Below, piece by piece: positions 48,607-57,397 of a stretch of DNA of 64,000 bases; position 1 is the first letter of the stretch, and each line of letters begins with the position of its first letter. Source of the DNA: VXNF01 sp965116465 (lineage in GTDB: Bacteria > Actinomycetota > Acidimicrobiia > Acidimicrobiales > CATQHL01); the NCBI GenBank assembly GCA_965116465.1, contig OZ220687.1, forward strand, positions 1,984,001 to 2,048,000, in the 5' to 3' direction. The translations under genes and the position numbers were made by a program. The notes beneath the pieces are model-generated. The model was not told the DNA's origin. It worked only from the letters and a program-made list of their open reading frames with translations, and made no database searches.

Positions 48607-49205
48607 TGGCAACCGCGGTGGCGGCACCGGCGGCGCGTGCCTCGGCGCGCTACGTGCGCAGTTCCGCCTCCAAGGCGCGGGCCGTCCTCGATCTGATCAG
48701 GGGCGAGTCCTGCGAGCGCGCCGATGAGATCCTGCAGTTCTCCGAGCGGCGGATCTCCCACGTGGTCTCCCGCTGCCTGGACTCGGCCATCGCCAATGCG
48801 GAGCACAACGCCAACCTGCCGGCCGAGGAGCTCTACGTGGCGGCCTGCTACGCCGATGAGGGACCGACCCTGAAGCGCTGGCGGCCGCGTGCACGGGGAC
48901 GGGCCACCCCGATCATGAAGCGGACCTGCCACATCACGATCGTGCTGGCGCGCTACACGCTCGAGGAGCGTGAGGCCCGCGCCGAGCGCGGCCTCGCCGG
49001 CGGCGCCGCGGCCGAGGTTCGCCGGCGCCGCGTGGAGGCCAGCCGGGCTGCCGCCGAGCAGGACGAGGCGGTTGGGGAGGACGAGGTCGACGAGGACGCC
49101 GCCGTTGCCGACGACGAGGTGCTCGCCGAGGATCAGGACGCTGCGGAGCAAGCCTCCGAGGATGACGCCGCGCCGGATGCCGACGGCGGCGACAAGGAGA
49201 TCTGA
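48606..49205 (+). CDS. rplV: 50S ribosomal protein L22 with acidic C-terminal extension
   Basis: This is a 199-residue protein, about 80 residues longer than a normal L22. Residues 1-120 are a standard L22, including the tunnel hairpin with RWRPRARGRATPIMKRTCHI. The extension first has Arg/Ala-rich helix residues (REARAERG, RRRRVEASRAAAEQ) and then an Asp/Glu-rich tail (VGEDEVDEDAAVADDEV) ending DADGGDKEI. The extension should project from the solvent side. Its stop overlaps the rpsC start. Confidence 0.95.
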   Translation: MATAVAAPAARASARYVRSSASKARAVLDLIRGESCERADEILQFSERRISHVVSRCLDSAIANAEHNANLPAEELYVAACYADEGPTLKRWRPRARGRATPIMKRTCHITIVLARYTLEEREARAERGLAGGAAAEVRRRRVEASRAAAEQDEAVGEDEVDEDAAVADDEVLAEDQDAAEQASEDDAAPDADGGDKEI

Positions 49206-50134
49206 TGGGTCAGAAGGTCAATCCGTACGGGTTCCGTCTCGGGATCACGACCGACTGGAAGTCACGGTGGTTCGCCACCCGCGAGGACTACCGGAAGTTC
49301 GTCATCGAGGATTCGAATATCCGCGACTACCTCATGGGGGAGCTGCCCCACGCCGCCATCAGCCGCATCGAGGTGGAGCGCACGAGGGACCGGCTGCGCA
49401 TCGACGTGCACACCGCCCGCCCCGGCATCGTGATCGGGCGCAAGGGCTCCGAGGCAGACCGCCTGCGTGCGGGTCTCGCCAAGATCACCGGCAACAAGCG
49501 GGTGCAGCTCAACGTGCAGGAGATCAAGCAGCCCGAGCTGGACGCGGCGCTCATCGCCCAGGGCATCGCGGACCAGTTGACGGGGCGGGTGGCCTTCCGC
49601 CGGGCCATGAAGCGCGCCGTCCAGAACGCCCAGAAGGCGGGCGCCCAGGGCATCCGGGTGCAGTGCTCCGGCCGGCTCGGCGGTTCGGAGATGGCACGCA
49701 CCGAGTGGTACCGCGAGGGCCGCGTGCCGCTGCACACACTGCGCGCCGACATCGACTACGGGTTCCGGGAGGCCCACACCACCTACGGCCGCATCGGCGT
49801 GAAGGTGTGGACCTACAAGGGTGACATCCTCCCGTACCGCCTCGACACCGACGAGCGGATCAATCGCGAGGCCGCCATGGCGGTCGGCGAGACCGCCGGC
49901 CCCGCCCGCTCGCGCAAGGTGGTGTCCTCGGCGGCTCGCCGGCGAGGGACCGCTCCGGCCCCGACCACCGGCGCCGAGGAGCAGGAGTTCCCGACCGAGT
50001 TGGAGGAGCTGCGCCCGCTGGTGGCCGAGGCCGACGCCGAGTTCGAGCGCCTTCTCGAGCGGGAGGAGGAGATCGAGCGCGCCTCCCGCGAGCAGCACGA
50101 GACGCCGCACTTCCGACCAGGGGATGCCGACTGA
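49205..50134 (+). CDS. rpsC: 30S ribosomal protein S3 with C-terminal extension
   Basis: This 309-residue protein has a KH domain (GIVIGRKGSEADRLR) and the S3 C-terminal domain (RVPLHTLRADIDYGFREA). Residues beyond about 220 form a charged tail with a predicted helix (RPLVAEADAEFERLLEREEE), longer than the 210-275 residues usual elsewhere. The last codons lie in the duplicated segment that precedes rplP. Confidence 0.96.
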   Translation: MGQKVNPYGFRLGITTDWKSRWFATREDYRKFVIEDSNIRDYLMGELPHAAISRIEVERTRDRLRIDVHTARPGIVIGRKGSEADRLRAGLAKITGNKRVQLNVQEIKQPELDAALIAQGIADQLTGRVAFRRAMKRAVQNAQKAGAQGIRVQCSGRLGGSEMARTEWYREGRVPLHTLRADIDYGFREAHTTYGRIGVKVWTYKGDILPYRLDTDERINREAAMAVGETAGPARSRKVVSSAARRRGTAPAPTTGAEEQEFPTELEELRPLVAEADAEFERLLEREEEIERASREQHETPHFRPGDAD

Positions 50135-50256
50135 CATGTTGATGCCGAAGGGAGTTGCGTCATCGCAAGCACCACCGCGGCCGAACGAAGGATGCCGTGA
50201 GTCATGTTGATGCCCAAGAAGGTCCGTCATCGCAAGCACCACCGCGGCCGCACCAA
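50122..50256 (+). repeat. 68-bp tandem duplication across the rpsC-rplP junction
   Basis: GATGCCG at 50123 and 50191, ATGTTGATGCC at 50136 and 50204, and TCGCAAGCACCACCGCGGCC at about 50163 and 50230 show a two-copy repeat of 67-68 nt. The downstream copy is the functional rplP start; the upstream one carries a 1-nt insertion that shifts its frame. Confidence 0.9.
50136..50210 (+). CDS. 24-codon mini-ORF overlapping the rplP start
   Basis: Created by the rplP duplication, this frame starts MLMPKGVASSQ, runs out of the L16 frame, and stops at TGA 50208-50210, seven nt into rplP (ATGTTGA). It begins 2 nt after the rpsC stop. It could couple translation between rpsC and rplP or be inert; nothing shows that the peptide itself is functional. 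Confidence 0.4.
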   Translation: MLMPKGVASSQAPPRPNEGCRESC

Positions 50257-50620
50257 GGGTGTCGCCAAGGGCGGCACCACGGTCAGCTTCGGCGACTACG
50301 GGATCCAGGCTCTCGAGCCGGGTTGGATCACCGCGCCCCAGATCGAGGCCGCGCGTGTGGCCATGACCCGCCACGTCCGGCGCGGCGGCAAGGTGTGGAT
50401 CAACGTCTTCCCCGACAAGCCGGTCACGCAGAAGCCGGCGGAGACCAGGATGGGTTCCGGCAAGGGCAACCCCGAGCGCTGGGTGGCGGTGGTTCGTCCC
50501 GGTCGGGTGCTGTTCGAGCTCTCCTACGCCGACCCCGTCGTGGCCCGTGAGGCGATCGAGCGGGCCATCCAGAAGCTTCCCGTGCGGGCACGCTTCGTGA
50601 CCCGCCACCAGGCGGTGTAG
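50204..50620 (+). CDS. rplP: 50S ribosomal protein L16
   Basis: This 138-residue protein starts MLMPKKVRHRKHHRGR, the standard L16 N-terminus, and includes GKGNPERWVAVVRPGRVLFE. GAAGGA lies 11 nt before the ATG; initiation may also depend on re-initiation from the overlapping mini-ORF. Confidence 0.97.
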   Translation: MLMPKKVRHRKHHRGRTKGVAKGGTTVSFGDYGIQALEPGWITAPQIEAARVAMTRHVRRGGKVWINVFPDKPVTQKPAETRMGSGKGNPERWVAVVRPGRVLFELSYADPVVAREAIERAIQKLPVRARFVTRHQAV

Positions 50621-50622
50621 CC

Positions 50623-50949
50623 ATGGCCCGATCCGAGTCGCTGACCGGCCTGAGCGACGTCGAACTGCTGGGCATGCTGGACGAGGCCAAGGATGAGGCA
50701 ACGAACCTGCGCTTCCAGCACGTGACGGGCCAGCTCGACAACATGAACCTGCTGGCGGGTTCCCGCCGGCAGGTGGCGCGCATCATGACCGAGCTGCGCG
50801 CCCGGGAGATCGACGCCGCCGAGGCGACCATGGCGCGCCAGGTCGTCGAGGCGACCGAAGCCGGCGAGGCCTCCGGATCCACCGAGGGCGACGGGTCTCC
50901 GGAGGAGGGCGCACGGGTGTTCAAGAGGAGGCGCCGCCGCGATGGCTGA
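50623..50949 (+). CDS. rpmC: 50S ribosomal protein L29 with C-terminal extension
   Basis: This 108-residue protein is longer than the usual 60-80. Residues about 5-65 are the L29 helical hairpin (LSDVELLGMLDEAKDE, RFQHVTGQLDNMN). A Glu/Ser/Gly-rich linker and a terminal KRRRRRDG follow. The stop overlaps the rpsQ start. Confidence 0.93.
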   Translation: MARSESLTGLSDVELLGMLDEAKDEATNLRFQHVTGQLDNMNLLAGSRRQVARIMTELRAREIDAAEATMARQVVEATEAGEASGSTEGDGSPEEGARVFKRRRRRDG

Positions 50950-51277
50950 GCAAGCACCGACGACCGATCCAGCGCCGGAGCCGGCACCCGCACCCGCGGG
51001 CGCCGCCGGGGCGTCCCCGCCCATCGAGCGCAACCGTCGCAAGACCCGTGAGGGGACCGTGACGTCGGCGTCCATGGATCGCACCGCGGTCGTGGTCGTC
51101 ACCGAGCAGGTTCGCCACCGTCGCTACAACAAGACCGTTCGGCGCCACAAGCGTCTCTACGTTCACGACCAGGACAACGACCTGCGCGTCGGGGACCGTG
51201 TCCGGATCACCGAGACCCGCCCGCTGTCCAAGCTGAAGCGTTGGCGACTGGTGCAGATCCTCGAGCGGGCGCGCTGA
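50942..51277 (+). CDS. rpsQ: 30S ribosomal protein S17
   Basis: This 111-residue protein has an extra Pro/Ala-rich N-terminus of about 27 residues before the conserved NRRKTREGTVTSASMDRTAV. The OB fold and LRVGDRVRITETRPLSKLK are intact. Confidence 0.95.
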   Translation: MAEQAPTTDPAPEPAPAPAGAAGASPPIERNRRKTREGTVTSASMDRTAVVVVTEQVRHRRYNKTVRRHKRLYVHDQDNDLRVGDRVRITETRPLSKLKRWRLVQILERAR

Positions 51278-51289
51278 GAGGGGGCGGCG

Positions 51290-51658
51290 GTGATCCAGCA
51301 GGAGACTCGCCTCAGGGTGGCGGACAACTCCGGCGCCCGCGAGGTTCTCTGCATCAAGGTGCTCGGTGGCTCCCGGCGCCGTTACGCCTCGATCGGCGAC
51401 GTGTTCGTGGCGACGGTCAAGGACGCCATCCCCGGTGCCAAGGTCCGCAAGGGTGACGTGGTGCGGTGCGTCGTGGTGCGCACGCGCAAGGAGAAGCGTC
51501 GCCCCGACGGCAGCTACATCCGCTTCGACGAGAACGCCGCGGTCGTGCTCGACGAGAACAACCAGCCCCGGGGGACGCGCATCTTCGGTCCCGTGGGCCG
51601 GGAACTGCGCGAGAAGCGATTCATGCGGATCGTCTCGCTGGCGCCGGAGGTGCTGTGA
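51290..51658 (+). CDS. rplN: 50S ribosomal protein L14
   Basis: This 122-residue protein starts at GTG 51290 (MIQQETRLRVADNSGARE). KGDVVRCVVVRTRKEKRRPD and FGPVGRELREKRFMRIVSLA match L14. Its stop overlaps the rplX start (TGATG). Confidence 0.98.
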   Translation: MIQQETRLRVADNSGAREVLCIKVLGGSRRRYASIGDVFVATVKDAIPGAKVRKGDVVRCVVVRTRKEKRRPDGSYIRFDENAAVVLDENNQPRGTRIFGPVGRELREKRFMRIVSLAPEVL

Positions 51659-51975
51659 TGGCCAAGATCCGCAAGGGTGATCGCGTCGTCGTGCTGTCCG
51701 GCAAGGACCGGGGCAAGGAGGGGGTCGTCTCGGCCGTCTTCCCGGCCAAGGGCACCCTGCTGGTGGACGGTGTCAACGTGGTCCGCAAGCACCGCAAGCC
51801 CAACCAGTCCGGGGTCATGCAGGGCGGCATCATCGACAAGGACATGCCCATCCCCATCTCCCGGGTGGCGATCATCAGCCCCGAGGACGGCAGGCCCACC
51901 CGCGTGGGCTACCGGATCACGCCCGACGGTGACAAGGTGCGCGTCTGCCGCCGCACCGGGGCGGACATCCCATGA
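51658..51975 (+). CDS. rplX: 50S ribosomal protein L24
   Basis: This 105-residue protein has the KOW motif KIRKGDRVVVLSGKDRGKEG and VNVVRKHRKPNQ. ATG 51658 follows the ATG/TGA overlap with rplN. The last residues overlap rplE by 4 nt. Confidence 0.97.
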   Translation: MAKIRKGDRVVVLSGKDRGKEGVVSAVFPAKGTLLVDGVNVVRKHRKPNQSGVMQGGIIDKDMPIPISRVAIISPEDGRPTRVGYRITPDGDKVRVCRRTGADIP

Positions 51976-52541
51976 GCGCCACGGCGGCCACCGCGCCGCG
52001 CCTGAAGCAGCTCTACCACGACGAGTTGCGCGCCGGGCTCCAGGAATCGCTCGGCCTCGACAACGTGATGCAGGTACCCCGCATGGAGAAGATCGTCCTG
52101 AACATGGGCGTCGGCGAGGCGGCACGCCAGGCCCGCCTGCTCGAGGGGGCCATCGCCGACATGACCACCATCTCCGGGCAGCGTCCGGTGACCACCCGGG
52201 CGAAGCGTTCCATCGCCGGCTTCCGGCTGCGCGAACACAACGCGGTCGGGGTGAAGGTCACGCTGCGCGGTGACCGCATGTGGGAGTTCTTCGACCGGCT
52301 CATCAACCTGGCGATCCCGCGCATCCGCGACTTCCGCGGCCTGCCCCTCAGCTCCTTCGACGGCAACGGGAACTACTCCCTCGGTGTCTCCGAGCAGTTG
52401 ATCTTTCCCGAGATCGACTACGACAAGATCGACACCATCCGCGGCATGGACATCACCCTGGTGACGACGGCGCCCGACGACGACTCGGGGCGGGCGCTGC
52501 TGGAGGCCTTCGGCTTCCCGCTCCGGCGGGACCAGGGCTGA
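51972..52541 (+). CDS. rplE: 50S ribosomal protein L5
   Basis: This 189-residue protein has VPRMEKIVLNMGVGEA, TTRAKRSIAGFRLRE and FPEIDYDKIDTIRGMDI, all L5 hallmarks. It binds 5S rRNA in the central protuberance. A 51-nt gap follows before rpsN. Confidence 0.98.
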   Translation: MSATAATAPRLKQLYHDELRAGLQESLGLDNVMQVPRMEKIVLNMGVGEAARQARLLEGAIADMTTISGQRPVTTRAKRSIAGFRLREHNAVGVKVTLRGDRMWEFFDRLINLAIPRIRDFRGLPLSSFDGNGNYSLGVSEQLIFPEIDYDKIDTIRGMDITLVTTAPDDDSGRALLEAFGFPLRRDQG

Positions 52542-52592
52542 GCGTTCCCCCCAACCCGAAGATCCGACACACGAACCGGCGAAAGTGACGAC

Positions 52593-52778
52593 ATGGCAAA
52601 GACGGCACTGATCAACAAGCAGAAGCGAACGCCGAAATACCGGGTGCGTGCCTACACCCGCTGCCAGCGGTGCGGTCGGCCGCGCTCGGTCTACCGGCGG
52701 TTCGGACTGTGCCGCATCTGTCTGCGTGAACTCGCCCATGCCGGGGAGATTCCCGGCCTCACCAAGGCGAGCTGGTAG
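52593..52778 (+). CDS. rpsN: 30S ribosomal protein S14, zinc-binding type
   Basis: This 61-residue C+ form has two CxxC pairs (TRCQRCGRPRSVYRRFGLCRIC, here TRCQRC and GLCRIC). The zinc-independent paralogue used under zinc limitation is not in the window. Confidence 0.97.
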   Translation: MAKTALINKQKRTPKYRVRAYTRCQRCGRPRSVYRRFGLCRICLRELAHAGEIPGLTKASW

Positions 52779-52792
52779 GGGGTTGTCGCAGA

Positions 52793-53194
52793 ATGACCAT
52801 GACAGATCCCATCGCCGACATGCTGACCCGGATCCGCAACGCCAACGTGGCCATGCACGAGGAGGTGCGGATGCCGTCCTCGAAGCTGAAGGAGGCCCTG
52901 GCCGAGGTGCTGCGGCGCGAGGGGTACATCGGCGGCTACGAGGTGAGCGACGGCGACGGCCCCGGCCGCACGCTGACCATCGACATGAAGTACTCACCGG
53001 ACCGCGAGCGGGTCATCTCCGGCCTGCGGCGGGTCTCCAAGGCGGGTCTGCGTGTGTACACGAAGGCCGACGGCGTGCCGCGGGTCCAGGGTGGCCTCGG
53101 CATGGCGGTGGTGTCGACCAGCAAGGGTCTGATGACCGACCAGGAGGCTCGCCGGCGCCGGATCGGCGGCGAGATCCTCTGTTACGTGTGGTAG
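52793..53194 (+). CDS. rpsH: 30S ribosomal protein S8
   Basis: This 133-residue protein starts MTMTDPIADMLTRIRNAN and ends with the conserved STSKGLMTDQEARRRRIGGE. In E. coli S8 represses the spc operon; no matching site was looked for in detail here. Confidence 0.98.
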   Translation: MTMTDPIADMLTRIRNANVAMHEEVRMPSSKLKEALAEVLRREGYIGGYEVSDGDGPGRTLTIDMKYSPDRERVISGLRRVSKAGLRVYTKADGVPRVQGGLGMAVVSTSKGLMTDQEARRRRIGGEILCYVW

Positions 53195-53201
53195 GTGTGC
53201 C

Positions 53202-53741
53202 GTGTCCCGTGTAGGCAAGTCGCCCATCCCGCTCCCGTCGGGGGTGTCGGTCGCCATCGCCGGTGGCGAGGTCACCGTCACGGGGCCCAAGGGCACGCTG
53301 GTGCATCGCGTGCCCGAGGCGATCACCGTGCAGCAGGACGGGGAGGTGCTGGTGGTGGCCCGGGCCGATGACGAGCGCGAGTCGCGTGCGCTGCACGGGT
53401 TGACGCGGGCGCTCCTCAACAACATGGTCACCGGTGTCCACGAGGGCTACCGCAAGGACCTGGAGATCGTGGGTGTCGGCTACCGCGCCACCGCCAAGGG
53501 TCCCCGGGAACTCGAATTGCAGCTGGGTTTCAGCCACCCGGTGGCGGTGGAGGCGCCCGACGGGATCACCTTCGAGGTACCGTCGCAGACCGCCATCCGG
53601 GTGCTCGGAATCGACAAGCAGGCGGTCGGGCAGATTGCCGCCCAGATCCGGGCGCTGCGCAAGCCCGAGCCGTACAAGGGCAAGGGCATCCGCTACGCCG
53701 GTGAGTACGTCCGCCGCAAGGCGGGCAAGGCCGCCAAGTGA
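53202..53741 (+). CDS. rplF: 50S ribosomal protein L6
   Basis: This 179-residue protein starts at GTG 53202 (MSRVGKSPIPLPSGV). GVGYRATAKG and the C-terminal EPYKGKGIRYAGEYVRRKAG match L6. Confidence 0.98.
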   Translation: MSRVGKSPIPLPSGVSVAIAGGEVTVTGPKGTLVHRVPEAITVQQDGEVLVVARADDERESRALHGLTRALLNNMVTGVHEGYRKDLEIVGVGYRATAKGPRELELQLGFSHPVAVEAPDGITFEVPSQTAIRVLGIDKQAVGQIAAQIRALRKPEPYKGKGIRYAGEYVRRKAGKAAK

Positions 53742-53769
53742 GTCCGGCACCGGAGCAGGGAGCAGAGCA

Positions 53770-54135
53770 ATGACGAACGTGTCCGCAGAACGGCGGCAGG
53801 GCCGGCTCCGGCGCCATCGCAGGGTGCGCAAGAAGATCGTCGGCACCGCCGAGCGCCCGCGCCTGGCCGTCTACCGCTCCAACCGCCACACGGCGGTGCA
53901 GATCATCGACGACGCCAGTGGCCACACCCTGATCGCCGCCTCCACGCTGGAGCCCGAGTTGCGCAGCAGCGAGGTCGCCGGCGTGAGCGCCGCCGCCGCG
54001 GTGGGGCGCCTGGTCGCCGAGCGCGCCGCAGGCGCCGGCATCACCACGGTGGTGTTCGATCGTGGCGGCTACCGCTACCACGGTCGTGTGGCGGCGGTCG
54101 CCGACGCCGCCCGTGAAGCAGGGATGAGGCTCTGA
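53770..54135 (+). CDS. rplR: 50S ribosomal protein L18
   Basis: This 121-residue protein has RHRRVRKKIVGTAERPRLAV, IYAQ-type IDDASGHTL and the C-terminal FDRGGYRYHGRVAAVADAAR. It binds 5S rRNA with L5. Its stop overlaps the rpsE start by one base. Confidence 0.97.
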   Translation: MTNVSAERRQGRLRRHRRVRKKIVGTAERPRLAVYRSNRHTAVQIIDDASGHTLIAASTLEPELRSSEVAGVSAAAAVGRLVAERAAGAGITTVVFDRGGYRYHGRVAAVADAAREAGMRL

Positions 54136-54713
54136 TGGCGTCCACCGGCGCGCTTGCGTCGCGCGTGCAGTTGCGGGACTCCCGCGTCATCCACATCAAC
54201 CGCGTCGCCAAGGTGGTCAAGGGCGGTCGGCGGTTCTCGTTCTCGGCACTCGTGGTCGTCGGCGACGGCGCGGGCCACGTCGGGCTCGGGTACGGCAAGG
54301 CCAAGGAGGTCCCCCTCGCCATCCAGAAGGGCACCGAGGAGGCGCGCAACTCGTTGTTCGCCGTCCCTCTCGCCGGGACCACCATCGTGCATCCCGTGCT
54401 CGGGGAATGGGGCGCCGGCAGGGTTCTGCTCAAGCCGGCGGCGCCGGGCACCGGGGTCATCGCGGGCGGCGCGGCACGCGCCATCCTCGAGGAGGCGGGC
54501 ATCGCGGACGTGCTCTGCAAGTCGCTGGGCTCCGCCAACCACATCAACGTCGCCCGGGCCACGATCGCCGGCCTGCGTTCGCTGATGCGCCCCGACCACG
54601 TGGCGCGCCTGCGCGGCCTGGACCCCAGCGAGTTCGTTCCCCCGGGCCTGCTGGCGGCCTACAACGAGACCGAGCGGAACCGCCGGCTGGCGCTGCGCGG
54701 CGAGGAGGAATGA
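54135..54713 (+). CDS. rpsE: 30S ribosomal protein S5
   Basis: This 192-residue protein has the dsRBD-like VIHINRVAKVVKGGRRFSF, VGLGYGKAKEVPLAIQKG and PAAPGTGVIAGGAARAILE. It is a normal S5. Confidence 0.98.
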   Translation: MASTGALASRVQLRDSRVIHINRVAKVVKGGRRFSFSALVVVGDGAGHVGLGYGKAKEVPLAIQKGTEEARNSLFAVPLAGTTIVHPVLGEWGAGRVLLKPAAPGTGVIAGGAARAILEEAGIADVLCKSLGSANHINVARATIAGLRSLMRPDHVARLRGLDPSEFVPPGLLAAYNETERNRRLALRGEEE

Positions 54714-54714
54714 C

Positions 54715-54900
54715 GTGGCGTTGCGAGTGACGCAGGTTCGGTCCGGCATCGGGCGCAAGCCTCCCCAGCGGGGCACCCTGCGTGCTCTGGGCCTCGGGCG
54801 CATCGGCAAGTCCCGAATCCTGAGCGACCGCCCCGACGTGCGCGGCATGCTGGCGGTGGTCTCGCATCTGGTGGAAGTGGAGGAGGTGCCGGAATCGTGA
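54715..54900 (+). CDS. rpmD: 50S ribosomal protein L30
   Basis: This 61-residue protein starts at GTG 54715 and has VRSGIGRKPPQRGTLRALGL and VRGMLAVVSHLVEVEE. The stop overlaps the GTG of rplO. Confidence 0.96.
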   Translation: MALRVTQVRSGIGRKPPQRGTLRALGLGRIGKSRILSDRPDVRGMLAVVSHLVEVEEVPES

Positions 54901-55385
54901 AGGTTCACGACCTCAAGCCCGCACCCGGGAGTCGCACGCAGCGCCGTCGCCCCGGCCGTGGAATCGCGGGCAAGGGAGGCAAGACCGCGGGCCGCGGCAC
55001 GAAGGGTCAGCGGGCACGCGGCAAGGTGCCGGTCGGCTTCGAGGGCGGTCAGATGCCCCTGCAACGCCGGATCCCCAAGCTGCGCGGGTTCAACAACCCC
55101 TTCCGGGTGAGCTACCAGCCCGTCAACCTGGACGTGATCGAGGCCTCGGGACTCGACGAGATCACCCCCGAGACGCTCTACGCCGGCGGGCTGGTGAGCA
55201 AGGGGGCCCTCGTCAAGATTCTCGCCCGCGGCGAGTTGACCCGCCCGGTCACCGTGCGGGCGCACGCCTACTCCGAGGCGGCCCGCGCCGCCCTGGAGGC
55301 CGCCGGTGCGACGATCGAGGTCCTGCCCAAGCCGTGGGGCGACCGCCGGCCGCCGGCGCGCGGCAACGCCCTGACGAACCGCTAG
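54897..55385 (+). CDS. rplO: 50S ribosomal protein L15
   Basis: This 162-residue protein starts at GTG 54897 (MKVHDLKPAPGSRTQRRRPG). GKGGKTAGRGTKGQRARGK and GGQMPLQRRIPKLRGF are typical of L15. Confidence 0.98.
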   Translation: MKVHDLKPAPGSRTQRRRPGRGIAGKGGKTAGRGTKGQRARGKVPVGFEGGQMPLQRRIPKLRGFNNPFRVSYQPVNLDVIEASGLDEITPETLYAGGLVSKGALVKILARGELTRPVTVRAHAYSEAARAALEAAGATIEVLPKPWGDRRPPARGNALTNR

Positions 55386-55415
55386 ACGGCCGCCGACCGC
55401 CGGAGGGAGAGTTCC

Positions 55416-56744
55416 GTGGGCCGGATCCTGCAGAACATCGCCAACATCTTCCGCATCGAGGATCTCCGCAGCAAGATCCTCTTCACCCTCGGCATGCTGG
55501 TGGTGTACCGGCTCGGGGCGTTCATCCCCGCCCCCGGCATCAACCTGGAGGCCATCCGCCCGCTCCAGGAGGCGGCGGAGGACGGCGGGATCCTCAACTT
55601 CCTGCAGCTCTTCTCGGGCGGCGCGCTCACACAGTTCGCCATCTTCTCGCTGGGGATATTCCCCTACATCACGGCGTCGATCATCATGCAGGTGATGGGC
55701 GTGGTGGTGCCGCGCATCGAGCAATGGCAGCAGCAGGGCGCGGTCGGCCAACGCAAGATCAACCAGTGGACGCGCTACCTGACCATCGGCATCGCCCTCA
55801 TCCAGTCCACCGGGTTCGCGTTCCTGTTCCACAACCAGGGCGGCGGCCTGGCCGGCAGCACCGGCATCCCCGACCTCCTACCGGACTTCACGGCCCCACG
55901 GGTGGGCCTGGTCGTGCTGACGCTCACCGCCGGGACGGCCCTGCTGATGTGGATGGGCGAGTTGATCACCCAGAAGGGCATCGGCAACGGCATGTCGATC
56001 ATCATCTTCGCCGCGGTCGTCAGCTCGCTGCCCAACCAGTTCTCGTTGGTGAAGGGCAACTCGGGCTGGCCCGGCGTGTTCGAGGTGCTGGCGATGTACC
56101 TCGTGCTGCTGGTGCTGATCGTCTTCGTCGAGCAGGGCCAGCGCCGCATCCCGGTGCAGTTCGCCAAGCGCGTCGTCGGCCGCCGGATGACCACGGGGGG
56201 AAGCACCTACATCCCGCTGAAGGTGAACCAGTCGGGCGTGATCCCCATCATCTTCGCCAGCTCGGTGCTGTACCTGCCGCAGCTGATCGTGGTGGTGCTG
56301 CCCTCGGGCGGTTGGGGCGAGTCGATCCGCACCTGGACGAACGACCACCTGCTGCGCTACGACGACCCCTTCTACCTGGTGTTCTTCGGCCTGCTGATCA
56401 TCGGTTTCGCCTACTTCTACACGGCCATCAGCTTCGACCCGGTGAAGCAGGCCGACAACATCCGCAAGCAGGGCGGCTTCGTGCCCGGCATCCGGCCGGG
56501 TCGGCCCACCGAGCGCTACCTGGCGCACATCCTGTCGCGCATCACGCTGCCGGGCTCCCTCTTCCTGGCGCTCATCGCCCTGACGCCGGCGGTGGTGATC
56601 GGGAACATCGTGCCAACCAGCACCCAGGGCATCTTCAGCTTCACCGGGATCTCGATCCTGATCGCCGTGGGTGTGGCGCTGGAGACCATGAAGCAGATCG
56701 ACAGCCAGCTGATGCTTCGAAACTACGAAGGCTTCCTCAAGTGA
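55416..56744 (+). CDS. secY: Preprotein translocase subunit SecY
   Basis: This 442-residue protein with ten membrane segments is the channel for protein export. FIPAPGINLEAI (plug region), LGIFPYITASIIMQ and the cytoplasmic loop KQGGFVPGIRPGRPTE are conserved. It starts at GTG 55416 with GGAGGGAG upstream. Confidence 0.98.
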   Translation: MGRILQNIANIFRIEDLRSKILFTLGMLVVYRLGAFIPAPGINLEAIRPLQEAAEDGGILNFLQLFSGGALTQFAIFSLGIFPYITASIIMQVMGVVVPRIEQWQQQGAVGQRKINQWTRYLTIGIALIQSTGFAFLFHNQGGGLAGSTGIPDLLPDFTAPRVGLVVLTLTAGTALLMWMGELITQKGIGNGMSIIIFAAVVSSLPNQFSLVKGNSGWPGVFEVLAMYLVLLVLIVFVEQGQRRIPVQFAKRVVGRRMTTGGSTYIPLKVNQSGVIPIIFASSVLYLPQLIVVVLPSGGWGESIRTWTNDHLLRYDDPFYLVFFGLLIIGFAYFYTAISFDPVKQADNIRKQGGFVPGIRPGRPTERYLAHILSRITLPGSLFLALIALTPAVVIGNIVPTSTQGIFSFTGISILIAVGVALETMKQIDSQLMLRNYEGFLK

Positions 56745-56815
56745 TTCCGAACCCGCGCGGCCGCCTCGGGCGCGGGCCGATTGGTGTGGCGCCGCGGCGC
56801 TGAGGCCTTTCTGAC

Positions 56816-57397
56816 ATGAGCGGCGTGCTCGTCGTCCTCGGGCGCCAGGGTTCGGGTAAGGGGACGCAGTGCGAACTGCTGCAGCAGCGCTACGACGGGG
56901 TCGTCCACGTCTCCACCGGTGACATGCTGCGCGACGCGGCGGCGTCGGGAACCCCGCTGGGTCGCCGCGCCGAGGCCATCATGGCCGCCGGCGATCTGGT
57001 GCCCGACGACGTGATGTGCGAGGTGGTGGCCGAGCGGCTCGCCCCGCTCCTGGCGTCCGGGACAACGGTGCTGCTCGACGGCTTTCCCCGGACACCGGCG
57101 CAGGCCGACGCCCTCGCAACCATGGCCGCCCCCGATGGGCTCGCCGGGGCGGTGCTCCTGGAGGTCGACGTGGCGGAGGTCTCCGAGCGGATGCTGGCCC
57201 GGGGCCGCGTCGACGATTCCGTCGCCGGCATCGCCCGCCGCCTCGAGCTCTACGAGGCGCAGACGGCGCCCCTGGTGGACTGGTTCGCCGAGCGGGGGTT
57301 GCTGGTGAGGATCGAGGGAACCGGTTCGCCGGATGAGGTCTTCGACCGGCTCGCCGCCGCAATCGGGGGGTTGGTGCCGCTGAGGTTGTCTCGGTAG
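56816..57397 (+). CDS. adk: Adenylate kinase
   Basis: This 193-residue short form has the P-loop GRQGSGKGTQ and the AMP-site motif DGFPRTPAQADAL. The variable LID is minimal (RGRVDDSVAGIARRLELYE) and has no zinc site. In most relatives map follows adk; here infA follows directly. Confidence 0.96.
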   Translation: MSGVLVVLGRQGSGKGTQCELLQQRYDGVVHVSTGDMLRDAAASGTPLGRRAEAIMAAGDLVPDDVMCEVVAERLAPLLASGTTVLLDGFPRTPAQADALATMAAPDGLAGAVLLEVDVAEVSERMLARGRVDDSVAGIARRLELYEAQTAPLVDWFAERGLLVRIEGTGSPDEVFDRLAAAIGGLVPLRLSR

